NCBI RefSeq assembly: GCF_000425865.1
Contig: NZ_AUEG01000003.1
Coordinates: forward strand, 1-64,000
Origin: Lacticigenium naphthae DSM 19658
Lineage (GTDB): Bacteria; Bacillota; Bacilli; Lactobacillales; Carnobacteriaceae_A
DNA length: 64,000 nt
Direction: 5' to 3'
Below are positions 55,031-63,997 of the stretch, piece after piece (the first letter of the stretch is position 1; every line of letters begins with the position of its first letter). Below the pieces are notes generated by a model. That model had not been told where the DNA came from. It searched no databases and saw only the letters and a program-made list of their open reading frames with translations. The position numbers and the translations under genes were made by a program.

Positions 55031-55754
55031 GTTAAAAACTATCAATTTAAAAAAGAACTTTGGGGATTTAGAAGTTCTCAAAGATATCAGCACAGAAATT
55101 TATGAGGGTGAAGTGGTTGTGATCGTAGGACCTTCAGGCTCAGGAAAAAGTACATTTCTCCGCTGTATGAATCTTTTAGAAGAGGTGACTGCTGGAAAAG
55201 TTATCATAGATGACATTGACTTGACCGATCCTTCTCAAGATATCAATGCAGTTCGAGAAAATATTGGTATGGTTTTTCAACAATTCAATTTATTTCCTCA
55301 TTTAACTTCGAAAGAAAATATAATGATGGCACCAAAGTATTTACAAGATGTACCGGATGATGAAATTGAAGCTCGGGCTGATCGCCTATTGGAAACAGTC
55401 GGCATGGAAGACAAGGCCGATGCTTATCCTCGTGCTTTGTCTGGTGGACAAAAACAGCGTGTGGCTATCGCTCGAGCGTTGGCAATGGAGCCGGATATCA
55501 TGTTGTTCGATGAACCTACAAGTGCATTAGACCCTGAGATGGTCGGGGATGTTTTAGAAGTCATGCAGAAGTTAGCCAAAGAAGGAATGACTATGGTCGT
55601 CGTCACCCACGAGATGGGATTTGCAAAAGAGGTCGCTGATCGTGTAATCTTCATGGACGAAGGCTATATCGTGGAAGAAGGAACCCCCGAGCAAGTATTC
55701 AACAACCCTCAAAATAAACGAACAAAAGACTTCTTGGATAAAGTATTGATTTGA
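55023..55754 (+). CDS. glnQ: Amino acid ABC transporter ATPase (GlnQ type)
   Basis: A 243-residue ATPase: Walker [25 protein letters not shown], signature [19 protein letters not shown], Walker [16 protein letters not shown] and [23 protein letters not shown], a motif typical of polar amino acid importers. The start is ATG 55023 after AAAGGAGA, inside the end of glnP, so the two proteins are coupled. A terminator follows. Confidence 0.95.
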   Translation: MTKLKTINLKKNFGDLEVLKDISTEIYEGEVVVIVGPSGSGKSTFLRCMNLLEEVTAGKVIIDDIDLTDPSQDINAVRENIGMVFQQFNLFPHLTSKENIMMAPKYLQDVPDDEIEARADRLLETVGMEDKADAYPRALSGGQKQRVAIARALAMEPDIMLFDEPTSALDPEMVGDVLEVMQKLAKEGMTMVVVTHEMGFAKEVADRVIFMDEGYIVEEGTPEQVFNNPQNKRTKDFLDKVLI

Positions 55755-55762
55755 TAACAAGT

Positions 55763-55798
55763 AGAAAAGGAATTGCGATCATTCGCAATTCCTTTTCT
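55763..55798. terminator. Bidirectional terminator between glnQ and the GNAT gene
   Basis: AGAAAAGGAATTGCGA / TCGCAATTCCTTTTCT stem, short loop, flanking A/T runs between convergent genes. Confidence 0.85.
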
Positions 55799-56322
55799 TA
55801 TTTTACTATTAACGCCATCATTATAGTATCTACATAATCAGTTTTTACTTTAACTCTTTTTTTTAAGTGACCTTCTTGTTCAAATCCTGCTTTTTCATAT
55901 AAATGTAGAGCCCTTTTATTCGGTTCTTGAACCTCAACCTCTAAACGTACTAGATCACTTTCATTACTAGACCAATGTATTGCTTCTTCTACTAACGCAC
56001 TGCCTAAACCGAATCCCCAATATTCTTGATCCACAACAATACCCAGCTCACCTACATGCTTCATTTCTTCTCTGTCTTGCGCACGTATCGTGACGAGACC
56101 GATAATGTCATTCTGACTAAGGGAGATAAGCAATAAATCGTTTTTTGAATGTAAAAACTGCTCAATAAACCGAACTTCTTGTTCGACAGTTATCTCTTCA
56201 TCTAATGATGGAAAGATCACAAAAGAAGATTGTTCGCTCATTTTTTGGATAAAGATCAACAATTCTTTAGCATCACTCTTATCAGCTTCTTTAATCCTTA
56301 TTTCAATTTCTTCTTTAGTCAT
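55798..56322 (-). CDS. GNAT-family N-acetyltransferase
   Basis: A 174-residue GNAT protein: IRIKEADKSDAKELLIFI start, LGIVVDQEYWGFGLGSALVEEAIHW (acetyl-CoA pyrophosphate loop in a diverged QxxGxG/A form, YWGFGLGSAL), and VQEPNKRALHLYEKAGFEQEGHLKKRVK. It resembles the RimJ/SpeG-like subset, but the acceptor is unknown. The start is ATG 56322 after AAGGAAGAG; it overlaps the tsaE stop by 8 bp. Last gene of the ung-pta-tsaE-GNAT run. Confidence 0.88.
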   Translation of the reverse strand: MTKEEIEIRIKEADKSDAKELLIFIQKMSEQSSFVIFPSLDEEITVEQEVRFIEQFLHSKNDLLLISLSQNDIIGLVTIRAQDREEMKHVGELGIVVDQEYWGFGLGSALVEEAIHWSSNESDLVRLEVEVQEPNKRALHLYEKAGFEQEGHLKKRVKVKTDYVDTIMMALIVK

Positions 56323-56803
56323 TGCTCTCTTCCTTAATAAACTGTTGATAAAATCCACTTAATCGGTCTTCAAGTTCTTCCGTATTTCCTTCAATAGACA
56401 GCACGCGCATATTTGTATCCATATTGAACTTTTCAAACCGAATAGAAATATATTTTTCTGGTAATTCTGATTCAATCAAAGATGCCCATTCAATAACACT
56501 GACACCGTCTCCATCAAAATATTCTTCTAAGCCGAGTTCTTCAGCTCCTTCTTCATCAATTCGATAAACATCCATATGGTATAAAGGCAACCGCCCTCCT
56601 AGGTATTCTCTAATAATAGTATACGTAGGACTCTTGATTATCCGCGTAATACCTAAACCAGAAGCCAATCCTTTTGTGAAAGTAGTTTTACCCATCCCTA
56701 AGTCACCTTCTAGCAAAATAACATCTCCTGCTTTTAGATACAAACTTAAATGATAGGCTATTTCTTTTGTTTCCTTTTCATTCTTTACCGTGATTTTTTT
56801 CAT
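56315..56803 (-). CDS. tsaE: tRNA threonylcarbamoyladenosine biosynthesis ATPase TsaE
   Basis: A 162-residue P-loop protein: GDVILLEGDLGMGKTTFTKGLASGLG (Walker A at 33-41), IKSPTYTIIREYLGGRLPLYHMDVYRI and VIEWASLIESELP. TsaE works with TsaB and TsaD to complete t6A37 on ANN-decoding tRNAs. The start is ATG 56803 (ATGGAG 6 nt upstream); the frame continues to 56863 but without a ribosome site. Coupled to the downstream acetyltransferase. Confidence 0.94.
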   Translation of the reverse strand: MKKITVKNEKETKEIAYHLSLYLKAGDVILLEGDLGMGKTTFTKGLASGLGITRIIKSPTYTIIREYLGGRLPLYHMDVYRIDEEGAEELGLEEYFDGDGVSVIEWASLIESELPEKYISIRFEKFNMDTNMRVLSIEGNTEELEDRLSGFYQQFIKEESND

Positions 56804-56931
56804 AAGAAACTCCATTTCTATGTTGATACACAGTTTTTCCATAAAAAAGGACTCGTTTTCCAAAAGTTTTGTTTAACTTTAGAAAAAGAGCCCTCTTCAT
56901 GTAACCTTCAAACGTTATAAAAAAATTTGAA

Positions 56932-57918
56932 TTATTCGTCTTCCATTATTGCTTGATTAGCGGTAATGACGGCTGTTTTATAGACGTCTTCTTCTACAGA
57001 ACCACGTGACAAATCAGAAACAGGTTTGTTTAGACCCTGTAAAATTGGCCCTACCGCTTCAAAACCACCGAAACGTTGTGCAATTTTGTAACCGATATTT
57101 CCTGATTGTAATTCAGGGAAAACAAATACTGTAGCTTCTCCAGCAACTTTAGAGCCTGGAACTTTTTGTTCAGCAACTGTTTTAACAAAAGCAGCATCGA
57201 ATTGTAACTCTCCATCAAAGTCAAATTGAGGTGCCAGTTCTTGCGCAATTTTTGTTGCCTCGGCAACTTTATCCACTTCTGGTGAACTCGCTGATCCTTT
57301 TGAAGAAAAGCTAAGCAATGCAACTTTCGGTTCTATACCAAACATTTTTGCTGTTTTTGCACTTTCAACAGCAATTTCAGCTAATTCTTGTGCGTTTGGA
57401 TTCACATTGATTGCACAATCTGAGAAAAGATATTTCTCTTGTCCACGACCACGCAACATGATAAACGCACCACTTGTACGACTTACACCCGGACGGGTTT
57501 TAATGATCTGTAATGCTGGACGAACTGTATCTCCCGTTGAATGAACAGCTCCACTCACAAGACCGTCGGCTTTATCCATGTACACGAGCATTGTACCGAA
57601 ATAATTTTCATCTAAAAGTAACTCACGTGCTTTTTCTTCGGTAGCTTTTCCTTTACGTCGTTCAACAAAAGAATTGACCATTTCATCAAATGCATCATAT
57701 GTTTTTGGATCAATAATTTCAATTCCACTTAAATCAAATCCGTGTTCTTTTGCTGATTGTTTTACTTCTACGTCATTCCCTATTAAGATTGGCACCAATA
57801 ATTTCTCAGCTTTCAAGCGTACAGCTGCTCCCAATATTCTTTGATCCAACGCTTCTGGAAAAACAATCTTTATATTCTTACCATCAATTTTTTCTTTTAA
57901 ACTTTCAAATAATTCCAC
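56932..57918 (-). CDS. pta: Phosphate acetyltransferase
   Basis: A 328-residue short-type Pta: IKIVFPEALDQRILGAAVRL, DGLVSGAVHSTGDTVRPALQIIKT, INVNPNAQELAEIAVESAKTAKMFG, LSFSSKGSASSPEVDKVAEAT, and the C-terminal GFEAVGPILQGLNKPVSDLSRG. It interconverts acetyl-CoA and acetyl phosphate; acetate kinase is not in the window. GTG start at 57918 after GGAGGGA. The acetyl-CoA from threonine degradation could enter here. Confidence 0.96.
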   Translation of the reverse strand: MELFESLKEKIDGKNIKIVFPEALDQRILGAAVRLKAEKLLVPILIGNDVEVKQSAKEHGFDLSGIEIIDPKTYDAFDEMVNSFVERRKGKATEEKARELLLDENYFGTMLVYMDKADGLVSGAVHSTGDTVRPALQIIKTRPGVSRTSGAFIMLRGRGQEKYLFSDCAINVNPNAQELAEIAVESAKTAKMFGIEPKVALLSFSSKGSASSPEVDKVAEATKIAQELAPQFDFDGELQFDAAFVKTVAEQKVPGSKVAGEATVFVFPELQSGNIGYKIAQRFGGFEAVGPILQGLNKPVSDLSRGSVEEDVYKTAVITANQAIMEDE

Positions 57919-58035
57919 AGTATTCCCTCCATTTTTTTATTCTTTCCTTTATTATCATAGCAATTATTTGTGCAAATGAACAGAAGAAAGTCTATTTATA
58001 ACGGTTTTATTATAGAACGATAAGTTTATATTAGT

Positions 58036-58698
58036 TTACCATTCAATTGGTTTGTTTCCCTTATCTACGAGAAAATCATTTGTACGAGAAAAGGGTCTAG
58101 AACCAAAAAATCCACGATAAGCAGATAATGGACTTGGATGAGGAGCTCTAATAACCAGTTGTTTCTTCTCGTCAATCAATTGGACTTTTTGCTGGGCAGC
58201 TTTTCCCCATAATATAAATACAACTCCCTTTTTTTCTTCATTGAGTAGTCTAATCACTTCATCAGTCAGGACTTCCCAGCCTTTATTCTTATGAGAATGA
58301 GCATTCCCTTTTCTTACAGTGAGAACTGTATTGAGTAGTAAAACACCTTGTTTTGCCCATGGTTCAAGATTACCATCACCTGGATGAGTTATTTGACAAT
58401 CTTTTTCAAGTTCTTTGTAAATATTTTTCAGAGAAGGTGGTAAAGCAGTTTTACTCGGTACTGAAAAACTTAACCCCATTGCTTGACCTGGCTGATGATA
58501 GGGATCTTGACCTAAAATTACTACTTTTACGGATGAAAAGGAAGTAAGTTCGAAAGCTTTCCAGACATTATCTTTTCTCGGATAGATCGTTTCTTGTTGA
58601 TACTCTTTTTCTATATACTTCCAAAAACTTCTTTCTCTTAACTTTTCAATTGTTGGCTGCAGTCGTTCTTGCCAATCTCTAGGTAAATTAGTAAACAT
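58036..58698 (-). CDS. ung: Uracil-DNA glycosylase, family 1
   Basis: A 220-residue [21 protein letters not shown] (water-activating motif at 63-68, with D65), [32 protein letters not shown], and [21 protein letters not shown] (H187, DNA intercalation loop). It removes uracil from DNA. AGAAAGGA precedes the ATG. First gene of the minus-strand run towards pta and tsaE; divergent from the HAD phosphatase. Confidence 0.96.
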   Translation of the reverse strand: MFTNLPRDWQERLQPTIEKLRERSFWKYIEKEYQQETIYPRKDNVWKAFELTSFSSVKVVILGQDPYHQPGQAMGLSFSVPSKTALPPSLKNIYKELEKDCQITHPGDGNLEPWAKQGVLLLNTVLTVRKGNAHSHKNKGWEVLTDEVIRLLNEEKKGVVFILWGKAAQQKVQLIDEKKQLVIRAPHPSPLSAYRGFFGSRPFSRTNDFLVDKGNKPIEW

Positions 58699-58800
58699 AG
58701 CAGATCCTTTCTTATTCTCTCTAAAATCATTTTACCCTATCCTTTCTTTTTTTCCAAAACATGGTAGACTATTCATGATAGATAACGAAGGAGGATCAGT

Positions 58801-59706
58801 ATGATTAAATTAATTGCTTCAGATATGGACGGAACTTTGCTCGATGAACAAAGAAAACTCTCTCCAATTACAATTGAAGCCGTAAAAATTGCACAGCAAA
58901 AAGGAATCCAATTCGTTGTTGCAACAGGACGCGCCTATTCACAAGCAAAATATGTTCTAGATCAAGCGGGGATCAGTTGTCCTCTTATTACATTGAATGG
59001 TGCTCAACTATTTAATGAAGAAGGAGAACTACAATTTAGTCACCCAATAGACAAACAATTGACTCACGATTTATTAACTAACTTTCAATCCAATCAACTT
59101 TCAAGTGAATTGATGACTTCAAAAGGAATTTTTATTGAAAACAAGGAAAGATGGATCACGAAAAGGACGCAGTCCATTTATGAAAATGATCCTTCTATCC
59201 ATTCATTTGAAGAAGCTACTACTGTAGTTGAAAAAATGGCTATAGATATGGAGCTCACTTTTGTTTCGAATTTCCGTTCAATATTATCAGATGTGTCTAT
59301 TGATATATTGAAAGTATACGGTGAAAGTGAAGAAGGACCTCAAATTTTAAATCCGATCAAAGACAAATTATTCTTATGGGATAAACCCTTGCATATTACT
59401 TCTTCGGAATTAAATAATATTGAGATCAACCACTCCTCTGCCCAAAAAGGTATCGCGCTTAAAAGATTTGCACACTCACTAAATATTGATGCGAGTCAGA
59501 CCATGAGCATTGGTGATAATTTAAATGACTTATCTATGTTAAAATGGGCTCAGTATAGCTTTGCTTTAGAAAATGGTATGCCTGAAACGAAAGAAATTGC
59601 TCGGTTTTTAACTACTACCAATCATGACCATGGTGTGGCAAAGGCCATCCACAAAATTTTAAATAATGAATTACAAGAATTACCTGTTAAAATAGTTGTT
59701 CAATAA
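58801..59706 (+). CDS. Cof-type HAD-IIB phosphatase
   Basis: A 301-residue HAD hydrolase: motif I IASDMDGTLLDEQRKL, motif II VVATGRAYSQAKYVL, a C2B cap domain (about 85-205), and motif III/IV Lys then SIGDNLNDLSML. Cof/YidA-type enzymes dephosphorylate sugar phosphates, PLP or flavin precursors. AAGGAGGA precedes the ATG. It lies 20 bp before the pyridoxal kinase gene; a pyridoxal-phosphate phosphatase role would fit but is only inference. Confidence 0.88.
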   Translation: MIKLIASDMDGTLLDEQRKLSPITIEAVKIAQQKGIQFVVATGRAYSQAKYVLDQAGISCPLITLNGAQLFNEEGELQFSHPIDKQLTHDLLTNFQSNQLSSELMTSKGIFIENKERWITKRTQSIYENDPSIHSFEEATTVVEKMAIDMELTFVSNFRSILSDVSIDILKVYGESEEGPQILNPIKDKLFLWDKPLHITSSELNNIEINHSSAQKGIALKRFAHSLNIDASQTMSIGDNLNDLSMLKWAQYSFALENGMPETKEIARFLTTTNHDHGVAKAIHKILNNELQELPVKIVVQ

Positions 59707-59726
59707 AACTAGGAGGAATGTAGATT

Positions 59727-60551
59727 ATGACAGTACCAAAAATAACATTGACTATTGCCGGTAACGATGCTAGCGGTGGTGCTGGAATAGCCGCCGATTT
59801 AAAAACTTTTGCAGAGTTTGGAACATATGGAATTGCTGCGCTTACGACTATTGCGACAATGGATCCTGATAATAACTGGAGACACGGCGTCACGGCTATC
59901 GATGCGCAAGTAGTTGCAGATCAATTAAAAACCGCTACAGCAGGGCCTAAAATTTCTGCATTGAAAACCGGTATGCTACCAAATGTAGCGGTCATTAATG
60001 TAATTGCAGATTCCATTAAACAAAATAATTTAGAAAATATCGTCATTGATCCTGTTATGGTATGTAAAGGGGAAGATGAAGTTCTTAACCCTGAAAATGC
60101 CGATGCATTAAGGGATGTTTTAACCCCCTTAGCAACCGTGGTTACTCCAAATCTTTTTGAGGCGGGACAATTATCTGGGTTGGGAATTATCCACGACTTA
60201 GAGACAATGAAGAATGCTGCCAAAGCAATATTTGATTTAGGAGCTAAAAATGTCGTAATCAAAGGTGGAAAAGGTTTAATAGGAGCAAAAGCTATAGACT
60301 TATTCTACGATGGCACTGAATTTACTGTTCTTGAAACGGAAAAAATCGAACCCGCTTATAACCATGGTGCAGGATGTACTTTTGCAGCAGCGGTCACTGC
60401 AGGTTTAGCCAAAGGTTTAAGCCCTAAAGAAGCCGTTGTGAAGGCAAAAGACTTTGTCACAGAAGCAATCAGTAGTGGTTTCCAATATAATCAATTTGTT
60501 GGACCTGTATTCCATAGCGGATACCGCTTGAATAGACAAGACTCTATTTAA
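59727..60551 (+). CDS. pdxK: Pyridoxine/pyridoxal kinase (ThiD-like PdxK)
   Basis: A 274-residue ribokinase-fold protein: ITLTIAGNDASGGAGIAADLKTFAEFGTYGIAALTTI, VIDPVMVCKGEDEVLNP, VTPNLFEAGQLSGL, VVIKGGKGL and the anion hole YNHGAGCTFAAAVTAGLAKG with the catalytic-site Cys/Gly. This is the Gram-positive PdxK that resembles ThiD and phosphorylates B6 vitamers; HMP kinase activity is possible. AGGAGGAATG ribosome site. Cotranscribed with the HAD phosphatase. Confidence 0.9.
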   Translation: MTVPKITLTIAGNDASGGAGIAADLKTFAEFGTYGIAALTTIATMDPDNNWRHGVTAIDAQVVADQLKTATAGPKISALKTGMLPNVAVINVIADSIKQNNLENIVIDPVMVCKGEDEVLNPENADALRDVLTPLATVVTPNLFEAGQLSGLGIIHDLETMKNAAKAIFDLGAKNVVIKGGKGLIGAKAIDLFYDGTEFTVLETEKIEPAYNHGAGCTFAAAVTAGLAKGLSPKEAVVKAKDFVTEAISSGFQYNQFVGPVFHSGYRLNRQDSI

Positions 60552-60573
60552 ATTTACGAGGTTACACATTAGC

Positions 60574-60610
60574 TTTCTTATTCGTTGATAATTATAGACG
60601 AATAAGAAAG
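60574..60610 (+). promoter_or_regulatory. Hairpin overlapping the yvrJ ribosome-binding site
   Basis: A perfect 13-bp repeat CTTTCTTATTCGT / ACGAATAAGAAAG (60573-60585, 60598-60610) with a 12-nt loop. Its 3' arm contains the first half of the AAAGGAG ribosome site of the next gene. No T-run follows, so it is not a terminator; it may limit translation. Confidence 0.55.
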
Positions 60611-60620
60611 GAGCTCAACT

Positions 60621-60782
60621 ATGGAATATAGTCCTCAATTTTTTTCAATGATAGTAGAATTGATCGGCAATGTAGGTTTTCCAATCATTGTCTCATTCTT
60701 TTTACTTCATCGTATGGAAGCAAAATTGGATGACATGGTTAAAGTTTTACAACAACTAGCCCAAGCCATTCAAAGTCACTAG
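60621..60782 (+). CDS. YvrJ-family small membrane protein
   Basis: A 53-residue protein that is easily missed: an N-terminal hydrophobic helix (MIVELIGNVGFPIIVSFFLLHRM) followed by a short amphipathic C-terminus with KLDDMVKVLQQLAQAI. The pattern GFPI-V--F-LLHRxExKLD is the YvrJ family signature. Function unknown. AGAAAGGAG lies 7 nt before the ATG and is partly enclosed in a hairpin. A strong terminator follows, so it ends the pdxK transcript or is its own unit. Confidence 0.85.
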   Translation: MEYSPQFFSMIVELIGNVGFPIIVSFFLLHRMEAKLDDMVKVLQQLAQAIQSH

Positions 60783-60797
60783 TTTAGTTCTATAGTG

Positions 60798-60838
60798 AAA
60801 AAGTAGTTTCTTAACTTTGTTAAGGAGCTACTTTTTTT
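60798..60838 (+). terminator. Terminator after yvrJ
   Basis: AAAAAGTAG(T)TTCTTAAC / GTTAAGGA(G)CTACTTTTT stem with a TTT loop and seven T. Confidence 0.85.
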
Positions 60839-60919
60839 GTAAAAAGCTCTTATATCCAGTTTTAATAAATTTTGATATAATATAGACAAACAGATGGGCT
60901 ATTTAAAGGAGGTGGGAAA

Positions 60920-61498
60920 ATGATTCGTGTCTTTATGAAACAGGAGTTTGTTTCTATGCGCAATAGAATTATTGTTAAGGATTCTTGTGGTGACGATCTT
61001 TTTCTGATCGTAGGCAAATGGGGCCGAATTGGCGACTCCCTTTCTCTTTACAATATGCACGGAGAACTTTTATTCGAGGCAAAACAAACGATTTTATCTT
61101 TATTTCCCAAATTTGAATTATTTGAAAAAAATAAAAAGGTTGGTACATTGGTCAAACGTCCTTCTCTGAGAGCTCCTTATTTCACTGTTCATCCTATGCA
61201 TTGGTTGATAACAGGAAATTTTGAAGAACAACAGTATACAATCAGAGACAAAGCCAAAGTCATTACTCGAGTAGAAAAAACTTACTCTTATGTTGGCGAT
61301 TTTTATTCCTTAGAAATAATTGATGAAGAGTATGCACCCATTAGCTGTATACTTGCAGTAATCATCGATCATTATTCAATTAATCGGTTGACAAACTTTA
61401 TGAGAAGTCCTGTTAAAGGCTACACACTCAATGTTTATCAATCGTTCTCAAATTTCATCTCTTCTAAACGCAATACAAAAAAACATACTTCAAACTAA
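60920..61498 (+). CDS. LURP-one-related (tubby-like) protein, YxjI type
   Basis: A 192-residue protein of the LURP-one/YxjI fold: IIVKDSCGDDLFLIVGKWGRIGDSLSLYNMHGELLFEAKQTILSLFPKFELF, ITGNFEEQQYTIRDKAKVITRVEKTYSYVGDFYSLEI and IIDHYSIN. The repeated beta-strand modules resemble tubby/scramblase C-terminal domains that bind phospholipid or sit at membranes; the bacterial role is unknown. AAAGGAGGTGG ribosome site, single gene with its own terminator. Confidence 0.8.
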   Translation: MIRVFMKQEFVSMRNRIIVKDSCGDDLFLIVGKWGRIGDSLSLYNMHGELLFEAKQTILSLFPKFELFEKNKKVGTLVKRPSLRAPYFTVHPMHWLITGNFEEQQYTIRDKAKVITRVEKTYSYVGDFYSLEIIDEEYAPISCILAVIIDHYSINRLTNFMRSPVKGYTLNVYQSFSNFISSKRNTKKHTSN

Positions 61499-61502
61499 TG
61501 AA

Positions 61503-61563
61503 AAAAAAGTGGCTCCCAAAAAATCGGACTAAATAGTCTCATTATTTTGGGAGCCACTTTTTT
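61503..61563. terminator. Bidirectional terminator between the LURP-one and GNAT genes
   Basis: AAAAAAGTGGCTCCCAAAA / TTTTGGGAGCCACTTTTTT stem with a GACT/AGTC hairpin in the loop. Confidence 0.9.
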
Positions 61564-61577
61564 AGCGCGGTGGATTC

Positions 61578-62144
61578 TCACTGTATTTTTTTTATCATAT
61601 GATCATACTGATGATTTTCGATAGTACGTTCATCTAATTTACTAAATCCGTTTTTTAAATAAACCGATTTGGCATGGGTATTTTCTTCCTCACAGTTTAG
61701 CGATAAAATAGTATAGCCGTTGCGTTGCGTTTGTGTTTCTGCATCTTGCAACAGAGCAGAAGCTATTCCTTTTCCTCTGTGCTGTTTTTTGGTAATGATC
61801 GAGTCTATATACCATTCGTTCTTATATGCTTCTGAATCGGTATATATACTGAAATTATCTGCCACGTTTCTCTTCTTTGCTATATTTTTTAGTGGTTCAT
61901 CAATTATATTTTCTTCGCTCCCCGAGTAGCTATAGTAAACACCTGCAATATTTCCATCGACAATATAGACTCTAGCTCGATCATAGCTAAACCGATAAAG
62001 CGGATCCTCCATTGCTTGCAAAATCAATTCTTTTAGTTCCTCTTCTTGTATTATTTGAAAAATCGATAACTCCATATCTCTTAAAATAACAAACACCAGT
62101 TCCACTAGTAGTTTATTTTCTTCTTTTTTTGCCCATCGGATCAA
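61578..62144 (-). CDS. GNAT-family N-acetyltransferase, coupled to uvrC
   Basis: A 188-residue GNAT: an N-terminal helical segment, YVDGNIAGVYYSYSG, WYIDSIITKKQHRGKGIASALLQDAETQTQR (acetyl-CoA loop QHRGKGIA) and LNCEEENTHAKSVYLKNGFSKLDE. Acceptor unknown. It starts at TTG 62144 (AGAGGAG 4 nt upstream), overlapping the uvrC stop by 4 bp, so it is translated after uvrC. Confidence 0.88.
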   Translation of the reverse strand: MIRWAKKEENKLLVELVFVILRDMELSIFQIIQEEELKELILQAMEDPLYRFSYDRARVYIVDGNIAGVYYSYSGSEENIIDEPLKNIAKKRNVADNFSIYTDSEAYKNEWYIDSIITKKQHRGKGIASALLQDAETQTQRNGYTILSLNCEEENTHAKSVYLKNGFSKLDERTIENHQYDHMIKKIQ

Positions 62145-63931
62145 TTTTCTCCTCTGTCCTCTCTCAAAACATTCTTTATTCTCTCTACTACAGTCTTTGG
62201 AATCCCTAAAGCATGGATTTCCTCATTATCTGCTTCTTTGATTCTTTTCAACGACTTAAAGTGTCTTAAAATTTTCGTTCGTGTTTTTGGACCTACTCCT
62301 TCAATAGAATCAAGTTGAGATGAGAAACTATTTTTGCTCCGCACTTTTCTATGAAAGGTGATTGCAAATCGATGGACTTCTTCTTGGATACGCTGGACCA
62401 AGTGAAAGGCCTGACTGCGTGGATCCAAATAGACTTGAGCATAGTTCTCCCCAAAAATCAAAGCGGCAGTTCTGTGCTTCGTATCTTTAACCATTCCAGC
62501 AACGGGAATAAAGAGATTCAACTCATTTTCTAACACATCTATGGCTGCGTTGACTTGTATTTTACCGCCATCCATCAGAATCAAATCAGGAAGTGGCCGT
62601 TGTTCTTTTAATAAGCGAGAATATCTTCTGCGGATAACTTCTCTTGTAGTTGCTGCTTCATTACTACCCACTACAGTTTTGATCTTATACTTACGATAAT
62701 TTGTCTTATCGGGTTTTCCATCTTTGAAGGACACCATCGCAGACACCGGATTCGTTCCCTGTATATTAGAATGATCAAATGCTTCGATCCTCTCAATATA
62801 AGGTAATCCCATAGCTTCTGACAATTCACCTATAGCCCCTACTGTTTTTTTCTCATCCACCTCCATCAAACGAAACTTTTCATTTAATGTAATTTCACTA
62901 TTTTTTTCTGCTAACTCCAATAAATCTTTCTTGTTTCCTCGCTTAGGTACGCGAACTTTCACATCGAGCGTTTCTGACAAAAGTTCAGTATCCAACTCTT
63001 CGGGTACCAGTATTTCTTTCGGTTTGATTATATTCTTGTTATCATAATATTGTAAAATATAGCTCATCAATTCTTCTTGTGGAGTACCATAACAAGGGAA
63101 TATAGAGGCTTCTCTCTTAATTAAAGTTGCTTGACGTATGAAGAAGACTTGAATAGAAATCCAGCCTTTATTCATATAAAAATTGAAGATATCTCTGGGT
63201 GTGAAATCTCTGGACACAATGGTTTGTTTTTCTACTGTTTGTTCGATGTAAGAAATTTGGTTTCGAAGTTCTGCAGCTCTCTCATACTCCATGTTTTCTG
63301 AGGCTTCCTGCATCTTTTTCACTATTTCTTCTTTAATTTCTTTCACGTTTCCGTTCAGAAATCTTTTGATTTTCTTTATCTGCTGATCGTATTCTTCTCT
63401 GGTTACCTCATGATCACACGGCCCAATGCATTGCCCAATATGATAATATAAACATGCTCTTTTTTGTTTACCATTACATTTTCTTAACGGATATATTTTT
63501 TGAATAAGCTGTTGGGTTTCTGTCGCTGCATAGACATTTGGGTAAGGGCCAAAATAGAGCCCTCCATCTTGCGTGACTTCAGAAGTTATGATTAACTGAG
63601 GATCTTTTTCTTTAGTGATTTTTAAATAGGGATAATTTGTTCCCTGTTTTAATTTTATATTGTATTTGGGTTGATGCTTTTTTATCAATGTGATTTCAAG
63701 CAACAACGCTTCCTTGTCTGTTCCCGTTACAATTGTTTCAAAATCAATGATTTCTTGGACAAGCAAAGCTGTTTTCCCTTCGTGTTTCCCTCTAAAATAA
63801 GACCGTACGCGGTTTTTCAAATTCTTTGCTTTCCCTATATATATAATTTCGGCATTTCGATTTTTCATGATATAACATCCTGGCATTTCAGGAAGCAAAT
63901 TAAGTTTTTGTTCAATATGTTCACTTGGCAT
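62141..63931 (-). CDS. uvrC: Excinuclease ABC subunit C
   Basis: A 596-residue UvrC: GIY-YIG nuclease domain at 14-92 (GCYIMKNRNAEIIYIGKAKNLKNRVRSYF), a Cys cluster CNGKQKRACLYYHIGQCIGPC, the UVR domain binding UvrB (about 200-236), the C-terminal RNase H-like endonuclease (IERIEAFDHSNIQG, RYKIKTV, LILMDGGKIQVNAA) and helix-hairpin-helix (SIEGVGPKTRTKILRHFKSLKRI). It makes both incisions in nucleotide excision repair. GAGGTGAAATAG precedes the ATG. Confidence 0.97.
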   Translation of the reverse strand: MPSEHIEQKLNLLPEMPGCYIMKNRNAEIIYIGKAKNLKNRVRSYFRGKHEGKTALLVQEIIDFETIVTGTDKEALLLEITLIKKHQPKYNIKLKQGTNYPYLKITKEKDPQLIITSEVTQDGGLYFGPYPNVYAATETQQLIQKIYPLRKCNGKQKRACLYYHIGQCIGPCDHEVTREEYDQQIKKIKRFLNGNVKEIKEEIVKKMQEASENMEYERAAELRNQISYIEQTVEKQTIVSRDFTPRDIFNFYMNKGWISIQVFFIRQATLIKREASIFPCYGTPQEELMSYILQYYDNKNIIKPKEILVPEELDTELLSETLDVKVRVPKRGNKKDLLELAEKNSEITLNEKFRLMEVDEKKTVGAIGELSEAMGLPYIERIEAFDHSNIQGTNPVSAMVSFKDGKPDKTNYRKYKIKTVVGSNEAATTREVIRRRYSRLLKEQRPLPDLILMDGGKIQVNAAIDVLENELNLFIPVAGMVKDTKHRTAALIFGENYAQVYLDPRSQAFHLVQRIQEEVHRFAITFHRKVRSKNSFSSQLDSIEGVGPKTRTKILRHFKSLKRIKEADNEEIHALGIPKTVVERIKNVLREDRGEN

Positions 63932-63967
63932 CTATTTCACCTCTTATTGGCCAATTTCATTGTTTAA

Positions 63968-63997
63968 AAAGAACAGTGGAGATTTCCACTGTTCTTT
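63968..63997 (-). terminator. Terminator of a gene beyond the right edge
   Basis: GAACAGTGGA / TCCACTGTTC hairpin with T-runs on both sides, upstream of uvrC on the minus strand; it probably ends a minus-strand gene outside the window. Confidence 0.75.

Noticed and set aside
60573-60610. Terminator between pdxK and yvrJ
   Set aside because: The hairpin has no T-run on either relevant side and overlaps a ribosome site; translational control is the better reading.
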